Assembly (NCBI RefSeq): GCF_002088935.1
Contig: NZ_NCSS01000006.1
Location: 838,407 to 902,406 of the forward strand
DNA: 64,000 nt
Direction of reading: 5' to 3'
Origin: Henriciella litoralis
GTDB lineage: Bacteria > Pseudomonadota > Alphaproteobacteria > Caulobacterales > Hyphomonadaceae
In this document: positions 28,392 through 35,751 of the stretch, piece after piece
Layout: every line of letters starts with the position of its first letter
Numbering within the stretch: the stretch's first letter is position 1
Notes under the pieces: model-generated
Seen by the model: only the letters and a program-made list of their open reading frames with translations
What the model was told of the DNA's origin: nothing
Database searches by the model: none
Position numbers and translations under genes: made by a program

Positions 28392-28982
28392 TCAGGGCAC
28401 GTGAAACCCGGTTACATCTTCCCAATGTTTGCGGCAGAGCGAGACATAATGCGCCTTGTCGGTATCGACCTGATCGCCCTGCGTCAGCGCGCGCCCCGAT
28501 TCATCCAGACGCGCCGTCATCGTTGCCTTGCTACCGCAGTGGCAGATTGTGCGAACCTCGCGCAGCTGATCGGCAATTGCGAGCAATTCGGACGAGCCCG
28601 GAAAGAGCTTGCCCTGAAAATCAGTTCGAAGCCCGAAACACATCACCGGGCAGCCGAGGTGGTCTGCGACGCGCGAGAGCTGCCAGACCTGCGTCGGCGT
28701 CAAAAACTGGGCCTCATCGACAAATACCGCGTCGAGCCGTTCCATCGTCATGTGCGCAGCGATCACCTCAAATATATCGACATCGTCCACATAGAGATGG
28801 GCATCCGCCTCAAGGCCAATGCGGGAGGTGATACATCCGGTGTTGCCTTCATGCTTGCGATAGTGGCCGGACGTCCACAGCATCACCTTCATGCCGCGCT
28901 CACGGTAGTTGTGGGCCGACTGCAAGAGCATCGTCGATTTGCCGGCATTCATCGCCGAATAGGTGAAATAGAGTTTTGCCAT
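28392..28982 (-). CDS. tdk: thymidine kinase
   Basis: Salvages thymidine by ATP-dependent phosphorylation. 196 residues of the tetrameric type-II family. Walker A YSAMNAGKST near residue 9, the Walker B/catalytic stretch DAVFVDEAQFLT, a structural zinc site from CHCG and C-terminal CRKHW, and the lasso loop with substrate-binding Tyr in AHYVSLCRKH. Monocistronic by spacing. Confidence 0.95.
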   Translation of the reverse strand: MAKLYFTYSAMNAGKSTMLLQSAHNYRERGMKVMLWTSGHYRKHEGNTGCITSRIGLEADAHLYVDDVDIFEVIAAHMTMERLDAVFVDEAQFLTPTQVWQLSRVADHLGCPVMCFGLRTDFQGKLFPGSSELLAIADQLREVRTICHCGSKATMTARLDESGRALTQGDQVDTDKAHYVSLCRKHWEDVTGFHVP

Positions 28983-29073
28983 CAGCCTGTCCTGATCGTG
29001 CGTTGCCTTGCCTAAGATCGACAGCTATCGCGCCAACGAGGTTCAAAGCCAAGCCAGTCGGCCTGTCCGTATA

Positions 29074-29430
29074 TCATTCTTCGGGACTTTCCACATCTTC
29101 GGTCAGAAAATGGCGGCCTTCACGGTCCTCAATTTCGAGGACCCATAAATCGCTATCGCGTGACCTGGCGCGCTGCACATAGGCATCGACGTCCGACTCA
29201 AGCTCTCCGACACCCTGCAACCGGACATCGGAAAAGATGCGCTCGCCATCCATATCGGTTCGAGGCACATAGGCCCGCGCGCCGCCCGACAGGTCCGAGA
29301 CCTTGATAAGCACATCGCCGCGATCATGATCGCCTTTTTGCAAGACAAAGCAGGATGAGCCTTGGACCTGCACCCGGCGGATCAATGCATCCACCCAGAG
29401 CCAGCTGGGAAGGCGTGCTTCAGGCATCAT
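29074..29430 (-). CDS. DUF1491 family protein
   Basis: A 118-residue soluble protein with the DUF1491 pattern: LPSWLWVDALIRRVQVQG, then SCFVLQKGDHDRGDVLIKV. The family is restricted to alphaproteobacteria and has no known function. The start at 29430 follows an AAAGGAA Shine-Dalgarno; a longer frame upstream is not conserved-looking. Divergent from the small membrane protein gene, 84 bases between starts. Confidence 0.8.
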   Translation of the reverse strand: MMPEARLPSWLWVDALIRRVQVQGSSCFVLQKGDHDRGDVLIKVSDLSGGARAYVPRTDMDGERIFSDVRLQGVGELESDVDAYVQRARSRDSDLWVLEIEDREGRHFLTEDVESPEE

Positions 29431-29513
29431 GGGAAATTCCTTTCCGGCGGCATGGCGCTTGCAGCGCCCGTCCCGTCTTAACACATCGATAACCAGTACG
29501 ACCGGTGCCCATC

Positions 29514-29759
29514 ATGTCTTTTCTAACCGCCTTCCTTGTCAAAGCGTCTACTGCTGTCGCTGCGCGCACCGAACCGGTCGTAAACAGCCTGTCGGCCGGT
29601 GGAAAGGATGTGTTGAGCGAGCGCATGCAGAACGCGATTCTCGCAGGCAATTTTCCGGTGCAGACGGCATTCGTTGTTGTCGGATGCCTGCTGATCAGTG
29701 GTTTTGTGCTTCTCGTCCGCGAAACGCATATCGAGAACAAGCGTCGGCAACACCCGTAA
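29514..29759 (+). CDS. small single-helix membrane protein
   Basis: An 81-residue protein with one strong membrane helix at about residues 49-67 (TAFVVVGCLLISGFVLLV) and a basic tail, preceded by a polar/helical domain. It could be membrane-anchored with its N-terminus outside. No family recognised. The start is ATG at 29514 or GTG nine bases earlier; the Shine-Dalgarno is weak. It converges on the histidine kinase gene. Confidence 0.5.
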   Translation: MSFLTAFLVKASTAVAARTEPVVNSLSAGGKDVLSERMQNAILAGNFPVQTAFVVVGCLLISGFVLLVRETHIENKRRQHP

Positions 29760-29774
29760 GGTCTCCCGAGGCCT

Positions 29775-31430
29775 CTACTCCGCGGCGTCCTCAACCCCAG
29801 CTAGCTGATCCGACGATGCCTTAGGCAGCACGACGCGTACGCGGGTGCCCTGCCCCGGGGCCGTGTCGATGATAACCTTTCCCTTCATCTGGTCCGCGAA
29901 CGATTTCACAACCGCCAGACCCAATCCTGTGCCGGCGCGGCCCTTGGCGTTCTTGCCTTGCTGAAACGGCTTTGCGACCCGGTCGAGATCGGCCTCATCC
30001 ATGCCTGCGCCTTCATCGCGAACCGACAGCGCGACAGAACGCTCACCGGTACGTGCATCGATGACCACCGTCTTGCCTGGCTCCGAATATTTGATCGCGT
30101 TGGACAAGAGGTTTTGCCAGATCTGACGAACGGCCCGCGCATCGGCCACGGCCCAGACTTCGCCTTTCGCGAGCTGGCGGATGGCGACGCCAGCGCGTGA
30201 GGCATGTCCCGAAAGCTGCGCAATCACGGACTCGCCGCTGGCCACCAGATCAACCGGCTCAAGATCGAGGCGCGAATGTCCCGTTTCTGCCTTGGCGTAA
30301 TCCAGTATGTCCTCAACGACGAGCAGCAGATCCTGCCCGCTATCATGAATAAGCTGTGTGTATTCCTTATACGGGTCCGCTAAGGGCCCGCGCAGTTCGG
30401 CGCGCATCAGGTCTGAAAAGCCAAGGATGGCGTTGAGTGGCGTCTTCAGCTCGTGCCCAAGGCCAGCAAAGAAGGCGGTGCGCTGGACCAGTGCCTCTTC
30501 GGCCTGAACAGCGCGCGATTCCGCGTCACGGACCATGATGTCCGTCGCGCCATGAATGAGCATTGAGTCGTCGATGGGGCTGAGAAAGACGCGTGTACCA
30601 AGATCATGATGATCCACAGTGAAGGCAATCCCGGCATCACCAAGCGCAGGCTGGGTGAATTGTCCGCCCGTCTCTAGGCCAGCAGCGATATCCTTTTGTG
30701 CATCCTGCGGAAAACTGGCGAGAAATGACTGACCGGTCTTCGGCTGGATGCCGCCTGGTGGAACACCGGAAGCAGACCGGATCACGCCATCATGCGCGAC
30801 ATCGACAATCATGACCGGATCAACCGGGACGTCACTGTCGGTCGCAGGAACAATAATGTCGCTGGCCAGCTCAGATGTTTTAGCCGGCTCTTCAATAGGC
30901 GAAGACTTGCCCAGCAGTGCGGCGGCCAGGAGCGGCAATAGAACGAGCCCGGCAAGCGCCTGATACCCCACCGCAATTGTGAGCGCACCCGCCCCCGGAA
31001 GCCCGGTAAAAAAGGTCGCGACCAAGGCCGCGCCAACCGCGCCCAGCAGCGAGAAGACAGCTGTTTCGACCGCGCGCGCCCGCCAACCAAAAAGCAGGGC
31101 GACAATGGGCGGATACACGGCCAGGACGAGCGCTGGCGACGATACCCCACCCGACAGTGCGATGAACAGCATGCCCATCAAATTCCACGGCAGTACGGCA
31201 ATCAGGGTCTGTCGGCTCTGCGGCCAGTCTTTACCCCGGCGCTTCACAATGAGCGAGCAGATCGCCGGCGCAGCTGACAGAACACCGACCAGGATCGACA
31301 CGGCGAGCGGCTGACCGGTTGCGATTGTGACAACCGCCACGATCAGCGTCAGAACCAGCCATATCGATAAGGTGAGCACGAGCATGTTCTGCGCAACGCT
31401 ATTAACAGCCCGGTGAGATTTATTAGTCAT
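29775..31430 (-). CDS. membrane sensor histidine kinase (orphan)
   Basis: 551 residues. Five or six N-terminal helices (about 17-175) form a membrane sensor without a large periplasmic loop. Next is a PAS-like linker region (200-300). HisKA follows with the phospho-acceptor in FAGLGHELKTPLNA (His near 326), then an ATPase domain: N-box NLLSNAIKY, G1 DEGAGMD, G2 GTGLGL. The HisKA surface resembles DivJ/PleC-type kinases of alphaproteobacteria, but this is an impression only. No response regulator is adjacent. Confidence 0.88.
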   Translation of the reverse strand: MTNKSHRAVNSVAQNMLVLTLSIWLVLTLIVAVVTIATGQPLAVSILVGVLSAAPAICSLIVKRRGKDWPQSRQTLIAVLPWNLMGMLFIALSGGVSSPALVLAVYPPIVALLFGWRARAVETAVFSLLGAVGAALVATFFTGLPGAGALTIAVGYQALAGLVLLPLLAAALLGKSSPIEEPAKTSELASDIIVPATDSDVPVDPVMIVDVAHDGVIRSASGVPPGGIQPKTGQSFLASFPQDAQKDIAAGLETGGQFTQPALGDAGIAFTVDHHDLGTRVFLSPIDDSMLIHGATDIMVRDAESRAVQAEEALVQRTAFFAGLGHELKTPLNAILGFSDLMRAELRGPLADPYKEYTQLIHDSGQDLLLVVEDILDYAKAETGHSRLDLEPVDLVASGESVIAQLSGHASRAGVAIRQLAKGEVWAVADARAVRQIWQNLLSNAIKYSEPGKTVVIDARTGERSVALSVRDEGAGMDEADLDRVAKPFQQGKNAKGRAGTGLGLAVVKSFADQMKGKVIIDTAPGQGTRVRVVLPKASSDQLAGVEDAAE

Positions 31431-31545
31431 TTTGATCCTGGCCGAAGATTAAAAAGTCAGTGTGAACGGACTTCGAACCTAGGATACCGATTGAATTTGC
31501 GGAAAGATAGGCCACAGTGAAGTCTTCAATGCGAGGGACGGAATA

Positions 31546-32574
31546 ATGACTTTTATGAAAGTGTGCGCAGCCATGCTAGGCGCAACGGCGGTCGCATTCT
31601 CGGCTGGCGCTCAAAGCGAATCGACCAGCGATTCCCCGGCCACGTCAACGACGACAACCTACTCTGCACCTGATGCAATTTCGTCCGCTGCAGCCATTTA
31701 CGCAAACTTTCATGATCACGTCACAGACCTGAAACAAAACGATTTTTCCAACGCGGATGAGATACAGGAAGCGCTCTCGGCGCTCGGCACGCAGAATTCA
31801 GATCAACTCGCCCGCGGCTGGGTCGCCTATTCCGCGCTTGTGGCCTCGCAAGATCCTGAATTCCGTGCCGCTGTCCGTGACATTGAGGGCTTCTATGGGC
31901 CCGACACTGTCGCGCAGGGTTTGCAGAACAATGTGCGTTTTGCCCGCTCACTTAACGGTGGAAATTCGGCCGTGCGCGCAGCGCTGAGCGCAACTGAAGC
32001 TGATTCGATTCGTCTCAAATCAACCGCAGAGATTGTGAAGGAACAGGCCTACTCCCTACAGGCGTCCAGCTGGGCCAAAGGGAAAATGGGCAATTCCGGC
32101 GCCGTCGCAACGCGCCTTCGTGCGGATTCACTTGTGACCCGTCCCCCGCGGTCAGACCTCGCCACGACATTCTCAGCGCCAAATATAGACAATGTGCTCG
32201 CAACCGCCGGCAAAAGCGGTCAATCGTCTTTCTGGGACAAGCTGGGAGGCGCTTCACGCTCGGTGATCAACCTGCCTACCATCACATCCCCTTTCAGCCG
32301 CTCGAGCGAGAAAAAGCTCGCTTACGGCAAAGAGCCGGTCGCAGACCAGATCGCAACGCTGGCGGCGTATCGCATCATCGGCAATGACGGCCTTCACGTC
32401 ACCCCTGCCCCGACAACCATGAGCGACAGCGAGACGGCAGCCTGCCTGAATATGGCGCAATTGAACCTGCAGCAGTGTATCGCGGCGACCCACCAGCATT
32501 TCGAAGTCCCGTTCTGCATTGGCGAGCATGCTCTGGCTGATGTTGGTCGTTGCATCAGCAAGGTCAGCCAGTAA
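31546..32574 (+). CDS. exported protein of unknown function
   Basis: 342 residues with a signal peptide ending near SAGAQS, then a Ser/Thr-rich stretch and a mostly helical domain. The C-terminal part has four cysteines, in ACLNMAQLNLQQC, FCIG and RCIS, likely forming disulfides in the periplasm. No family recognised; similar-looking proteins are annotated as hypothetical in related genera. GAGGGACGGA Shine-Dalgarno region just before the ATG. Followed by a strong terminator. Confidence 0.65.
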   Translation: MTFMKVCAAMLGATAVAFSAGAQSESTSDSPATSTTTTYSAPDAISSAAAIYANFHDHVTDLKQNDFSNADEIQEALSALGTQNSDQLARGWVAYSALVASQDPEFRAAVRDIEGFYGPDTVAQGLQNNVRFARSLNGGNSAVRAALSATEADSIRLKSTAEIVKEQAYSLQASSWAKGKMGNSGAVATRLRADSLVTRPPRSDLATTFSAPNIDNVLATAGKSGQSSFWDKLGGASRSVINLPTITSPFSRSSEKKLAYGKEPVADQIATLAAYRIIGNDGLHVTPAPTTMSDSETAACLNMAQLNLQQCIAATHQHFEVPFCIGEHALADVGRCISKVSQ

Positions 32575-32599
32575 GGTCAAATCACTTTCAATCTCCTCA

Positions 32600-32634
32600 C
32601 CCCGGACTTCGTTGTGAAGCCGGGGTTTTCTTTT
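32600..32634 (+). terminator. rho-independent terminator
   Basis: The stem CCCCGG...CCGGGG (32600-32605 with 32620-32625), extended by CTTC/GAAG, is followed by TTTTCTTTT. It terminates the exported-protein gene and lies just before sufE, so sufE needs its own promoter or reads through. Confidence 0.85.
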
Positions 32635-32651
32635 GCCCGCCGAACCCCCAG

Positions 32652-33080
32652 ATGCCAGTCATGACCGTACAAGACCGCGCAACAGACATCGCTGGCGAAT
32701 TCGAGTTTCTCGACGATTGGGAAACGCGTTACGCCCACATCATTGACCTTGGTAAAGCGAACCCGCCGCTGGACGCTTCGGAACGAACCGAACAGACGCG
32801 TGTGCGTGGCTGCGCGTCGCAAGTGTGGATGGTGATTGAAGAGGAACCGGGCGACGCGCTGAAGATCCGGGCCGAGTCCGACGCCATGATCGTGTCGGGC
32901 CTCATCGCCATTCTGATCCGTCTGTTCTCCGGCGCGCCGCGCGAAGAAATCCTGGCCTTCGATGCACCTGCCTTCCTTGATGAGATTGGCGTCAAAGGCA
33001 CCCTGTCAGCCCAGCGCTCCAACGGCCTGGCGTCCATGCTGGAATGCATCAGGACCGTTGCTGGCGCAGGCAACGCCTAG
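32652..33080 (+). CDS. sufE: cysteine desulfuration protein SufE
   Basis: A 142-residue sulfur acceptor that takes persulfide sulfur from the SufS desulfurase for Fe-S cluster assembly. The acceptor Cys is in RVRGCASQVW near residue 56, preceded by the conserved FLDDWETRYAHIIDLGK opening and followed by the AMIVSGLIAILIRLFSG helix. Two in-frame ATGs (32652, 32661) are possible. No other suf genes are close. Confidence 0.93.
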   Translation: MPVMTVQDRATDIAGEFEFLDDWETRYAHIIDLGKANPPLDASERTEQTRVRGCASQVWMVIEEEPGDALKIRAESDAMIVSGLIAILIRLFSGAPREEILAFDAPAFLDEIGVKGTLSAQRSNGLASMLECIRTVAGAGNA

Positions 33081-33439
33081 GGGTTGATCGCCGAGCTGCG
33101 AGGCGGACGGCCAAGCAGGCCTGATACATTTTTCAATTGTGATTCAAGACCATCCAGCCATTCATCCACGTCTGGATCATCACGGTAATCTTCAATCTTG
33201 TGGCATCCATGCGCCACGGTTGAACGATCGCGGCCCATTGCATCTGCAACGCGGGCCAAGCTCATGCCAAGGCCAACATGCGACAGGTACATCGCCACCT
33301 GCCGGGCGCGGACAATACGATGATCGCGCTGGGTCGCTGCCAATATATCCTCTGCCGGGATCTGCAATGAATAGCCCGTCAGCCCAACGGCCAGACGCAC
33401 GCTATGCTCGTCCCGCATCCTGTTTTCGAATGTTCTCAT
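33077..33439 (-). CDS. stand-alone DnaA domain-IV-like DNA-binding protein
   Basis: A 120-residue protein whose core (residues 40-85) matches the DNA-binding domain of the replication initiator DnaA: ARQVAMYLSHVGLGMSLARV, then GRDRSTVAHGCHKIED, i.e. the D-x-S-T-V-x-H signature helix that reads DnaA boxes. It lacks the AAA+ ATPase domain, so it cannot initiate replication by itself. It may bind DnaA-box-like sites as a regulator. A GGAG Shine-Dalgarno precedes the ATG. Its stop overlaps the sufE stop by four bases. Confidence 0.85.
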   Translation of the reverse strand: MRTFENRMRDEHSVRLAVGLTGYSLQIPAEDILAATQRDHRIVRARQVAMYLSHVGLGMSLARVADAMGRDRSTVAHGCHKIEDYRDDPDVDEWLDGLESQLKNVSGLLGRPPRSSAINP

Positions 33440-33490
33440 TATCCATCTCCCGTTTCTGATGTCGCAACTTTAGGACAACAGGACGGGTGT

Positions 33491-33504
33491 AGGATATTTT
33501 TCCT
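33491..33504. repeat. 14-bp direct repeat, left flank of the IS1595-type element
   Basis: AGGATATTTTTCCT, identical to 35711-35724 at the other side of the element. Read as a target-site duplication. Fourteen bases is longer than the 8 bp usual for IS1595-family insertions. Confidence 0.7.
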
Positions 33505-33525
33505 AATTATATACCTGACAAAGCA
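33505..33525 (+). repeat. left terminal inverted repeat
   Basis: Begins AATTATATACCTGACAAAGC and is the reverse complement of 35690-35710 except at one base (33515, C against T). It contains CTGACA, a weak -35 box reading inward. Confidence 0.85.
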
Positions 33526-33563
33526 ATCGCCGATTCGCTTTTCGGGTATCTGGAAGGATACCT

Positions 33564-33779
33564 ATGATGGATAAGGAATTAGAGCATCAGCTGGTTCGAC
33601 TGATTTCGGCTTGGGAAGATCATGGCGACTCAACGCTGGAATTTGCCAAGTTTCTTGCTCAGCTTGTTGACCGTCCAGAGGTCAAATCCAGCTTTCTCCA
33701 GTGTGAGCCGAGCCTCTTTCGGAAGTTTGTTCGCAACGGATTGCAGCATGAATTTCTGGGTAGCCTCGAAAGCCGATAA
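33564..33779 (+). CDS. transposon passenger protein, 71 residues
   Basis: A small, apparently all-helical soluble protein, acidic at the start (MMDKELEHQLVRLISAWED) and more basic near the end. No family recognised. GGAAGGA lies seven bases before the ATG, a good Shine-Dalgarno. It is the first gene inside the left terminal repeat. Its last 150 bases overlap, on the opposite strand, the 3' end of the 267-residue gene; both frames have natural protein composition, so a true convergent overlap is favoured but not proven. Confidence 0.55.
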   Translation: MMDKELEHQLVRLISAWEDHGDSTLEFAKFLAQLVDRPEVKSSFLQCEPSLFRKFVRNGLQHEFLGSLESR

Positions 33780-34433
33780 AGTTTTGTTGCGCGCTTCTAG
33801 AGAAGTGAGGCCCAATAATGGATTTGTTAGCTGCGGATCTGGCACATTGCCTTTGTTTATGCGAACGGGGTTTGTCATCTGGTGAAGAAGTTGACCTCTT
33901 CCTAGAGAAAACGGCAGAAAGCTGTATGCGATGATAAGTCGGTATTTCTTGAGGTTTATGAAGACCTGTCGAAACCTGGTGCTTCCGGCAACCTTCTTCG
34001 GGCCGTCTAGCGAAGTCACGAATACACCCAAAATGGGAGTGCAGGCTGGTGCTGCACAATAAGAGAGTTCGACAATCGTATCTCTGGCGTTTGCGTTGAG
34101 TAAATATCGATCATTCGAAAGTGGTGGACACGCCCGAATGAAGATCAATTGAAGTTTGTCGGTTTTGGGGCCAAGCGTTCTTAAGGATGTCTCGAAAGTC
34201 GTACCATTTTCGAGTTCAAGTGTTTGCTTGACCTCATTAAAATCTGCCTGCTTGCTTGGGTGAATTGAGTATCTTTGCTCTAAAATGCGAGTGTCTTCGT
34301 AGGGCGGATCATCGAAGTATTCTGCCGCGATAAGAATTATTCGGACGTCATCACCCTGATCCCGCACCTTGAGTATTTGACGAATATGCCCATCAATAGG
34401 CATGACTATTCTGGTAAGAGGCTTCTTTGCCAT
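33630..34433 (-). CDS. transposon passenger protein, 267 residues, unknown
   Basis: A soluble protein with no membrane segments and no recognised domain. Visible features: an N-terminal beta-rich part (RIVMPIDGHIRQIL and VRIILIAAEYFDDPPYED), a cysteine-containing strand (VELSYCAAPACTPILGVFV) and a basic, helical C-terminus. Start at 34433 is used because upstream codons are the antisense of the neighbouring gene; the Shine-Dalgarno is weak. The start codon shares the palindrome CATG with the start codon of the divergent 56-residue gene. Confidence 0.6.
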   Translation of the reverse strand: MAKKPLTRIVMPIDGHIRQILKVRDQGDDVRIILIAAEYFDDPPYEDTRILEQRYSIHPSKQADFNEVKQTLELENGTTFETSLRTLGPKTDKLQLIFIRACPPLSNDRYLLNANARDTIVELSYCAAPACTPILGVFVTSLDGPKKVAGSTRFRQVFINLKKYRLIIAYSFLPFSLGRGQLLHQMTNPVRINKGNVPDPQLTNPLLGLTSLEARNKTLSAFEATQKFMLQSVANKLPKEARLTLEKAGFDLWTVNKLSKKLGKFQR

Positions 34434-34602
34434 GACCCAACCAAGCGAACGTAAGTTCAACGACACCCTCAAACGGCTCATGGATTCAGATCCAAAGCCG
34501 CACGACGAAGTTAAAGACGAGGCCAAGTCTAAGCGTGAGTCTGAGCGACGACGCAAGATGGGTCCAATAGACCCCCTTAAGCGTCGTCGCCGCGATTTTT
34601 AA
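34432..34602 (+). CDS. transposon passenger protein, 56 residues, highly basic
   Basis: A very small hydrophilic protein rich in Lys, Arg, Asp and Glu (FNDTLKRLMDSDPKPHDEV, then an Arg/Lys-rich tail). It could bind nucleic acid or act as a small regulator; nothing closer can be said. ATG at 34432 with AAGAGG about 11 bases upstream. It starts two bases into the divergent 267-residue gene and ends 44 bases before the convergent transposase stop. Confidence 0.5.
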   Translation: MTQPSERKFNDTLKRLMDSDPKPHDEVKDEAKSKRESERRRKMGPIDPLKRRRRDF

Positions 34603-34646
34603 TGTTCTGGCGCTTCCTGTAGCGCTTGAAGGCGCGCGCCTTCTGC

Positions 34647-35651
34647 TTAGGCGAGCGCGGCTTCACCAGTCCGCCGATAGGTCAGGCGCTTGCCTGCAAC
34701 GGCCTTTAGGAGCTGGTTGTGGCGGTCTTCATCGTTCACGCCGAGCTTAGCGCGACGGTTATAACGGAAGTCAAACTCTGACAGGTAGCGGTGAAGATGG
34801 GCTTCGCCGCAGTGCTGGTAGACGCCAAGCATGCCGCGCTTAAAGACGGAGAACACGTTTTCAATCGTGTTGGTGTGGACCTCACCGCGCGCGTATTCTT
34901 TTGCGGAGTGGTTGACCGTCTTGTGGTCTGCGTACTCGGTGCCTGTCGTGGTGTAGAGGCGCGACTCGTCAGTGAACAGGCGAGACTTGCGGTCTGCATT
35001 GCGAACCAGAATGTCACGAACCTGAGCCTTGTTGGCGATACGGACGTGGAAAGAACGGACGCGACCGCCGCGCTCAACTAGGGACACAACGGGGCGCTTC
35101 TGGTTGCCACCTGACTTGATGAAAGGACGGCCTTCCTTGATGCGACGTGGGGAGACGTAAGGCACGTCACGCTTGCCGATATATGTTTCGTCGGCTTCGA
35201 TAATCTTGCCCTCGCCACCGAGCGGGCCGGATGTGGAGTTGTCTTCCTTCATCGCTTCGCGGATGCGGTGGAACATGAACCATGCGGTCTTGTAGGTAAC
35301 GCCAAGCATGCGGTGCAGTTGGTGGGCAGACATGCCCTTTTTGGACGAAGCCAGAAGATAGGTAGCGGCAAGCCACTTGTTCAGCGGCACTTTGGAGCGC
35401 TCGAACACGGTTTTAACGGTGACGGTGAACTGCTTGCGGCAACCGTTACACTGGTAGAGGCCTTTGCGTTCCTTGCCTTCTGGATGCGCAGTAGATGGAC
35501 GCGCGCGGGCGCCTTTGATCGCGGTGACATGATCGTCGCCAACACAACCGCAATGCGGGCAAACCGCACCATCAGGCCAGCGCTGCGCCTCAAGATGTTC
35601 GCGCGCTGCGTCTTCGTCGGTGAAGATTGGATCTGTAAGCGAAATAGACAT
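34647..35651 (-). CDS. IS1595-family (ISXO2-like) transposase
   Basis: 334 residues. An N-terminal zinc ribbon (CPHCGC near residue 31 and CNGC near 68) is followed by a helix-turn-helix region (MSAHQLHRMLGVTYKTAW). A DDE-type catalytic core comes next: Asp in IIEADETYIGK (about 154), Asp in RLFTDESRLY (about 228) and the N/E position in NTIENVFSVFKRG (about 261-264). No stop or frameshift, so likely active. GGAG Shine-Dalgarno seven bases before the ATG; promoter in the right terminal repeat. Confidence 0.95.
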   Translation of the reverse strand: MSISLTDPIFTDEDAAREHLEAQRWPDGAVCPHCGCVGDDHVTAIKGARARPSTAHPEGKERKGLYQCNGCRKQFTVTVKTVFERSKVPLNKWLAATYLLASSKKGMSAHQLHRMLGVTYKTAWFMFHRIREAMKEDNSTSGPLGGEGKIIEADETYIGKRDVPYVSPRRIKEGRPFIKSGGNQKRPVVSLVERGGRVRSFHVRIANKAQVRDILVRNADRKSRLFTDESRLYTTTGTEYADHKTVNHSAKEYARGEVHTNTIENVFSVFKRGMLGVYQHCGEAHLHRYLSEFDFRYNRRAKLGVNDEDRHNQLLKAVAGKRLTYRRTGEAALA

Positions 35652-35670
35652 GACGTTTCTCCGTTGAGCC

Positions 35671-35700
35671 TTTATCGCTCCAAACGGGCTGCTTTGTCAA
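35671..35700 (-). promoter_or_regulatory. transposase promoter starting in the right terminal repeat
   Basis: On the minus strand TTGACA (35695-35700, within the terminal repeat) is followed after 18 bases by GATAAA (35671-35676), about 20 bases before the transposase ATG. The perfect -35 box lies at the single position where the two terminal repeats differ. Confidence 0.6.
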
Positions 35701-35710
35701 GTATATAATT
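35690..35710 (-). repeat. right terminal inverted repeat
   Basis: Reads inward AATTATATACTTGACAAAGC on the minus strand; matches the left repeat in 20 of 21 positions. Confidence 0.85.
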
Positions 35711-35724
35711 AGGATATTTTTCCT
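35711..35724. repeat. 14-bp direct repeat, right flank of the element
   Basis: AGGATATTTTTCCT, identical to 33491-33504. The sequence is itself an imperfect palindrome (AGGA...TCCT). Confidence 0.7.
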
Positions 35725-35751
35725 ATCTCAGGAAATCAATCCCCTTTGGGA

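Larger units (their letters stand above)
33505..35710 (-). mobile_element. IS1595-family transposon with passenger genes
   Basis: A 2206-bp element with 21-bp terminal inverted repeats (20 of 21 identical) and flanking 14-bp direct repeats. It holds a transposase gene (34647-35651) and three further genes: a 71-residue protein, a 267-residue protein and a 56-residue basic protein. The passenger part is visibly more AT-rich than the host sequence. The insertion is intergenic, between the DnaA-like gene and the PAS-domain gene, so no host gene is broken. IS1595 relatives are known to carry passenger genes, but these ones are not recognised. Confidence 0.85.

Noticed and set aside
29775..31430. 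Specific identity of the histidine kinase as DivJ or PleC
   Set aside because: The HisKA region is only generally similar, and without synteny or a partner regulator the name cannot be supported.
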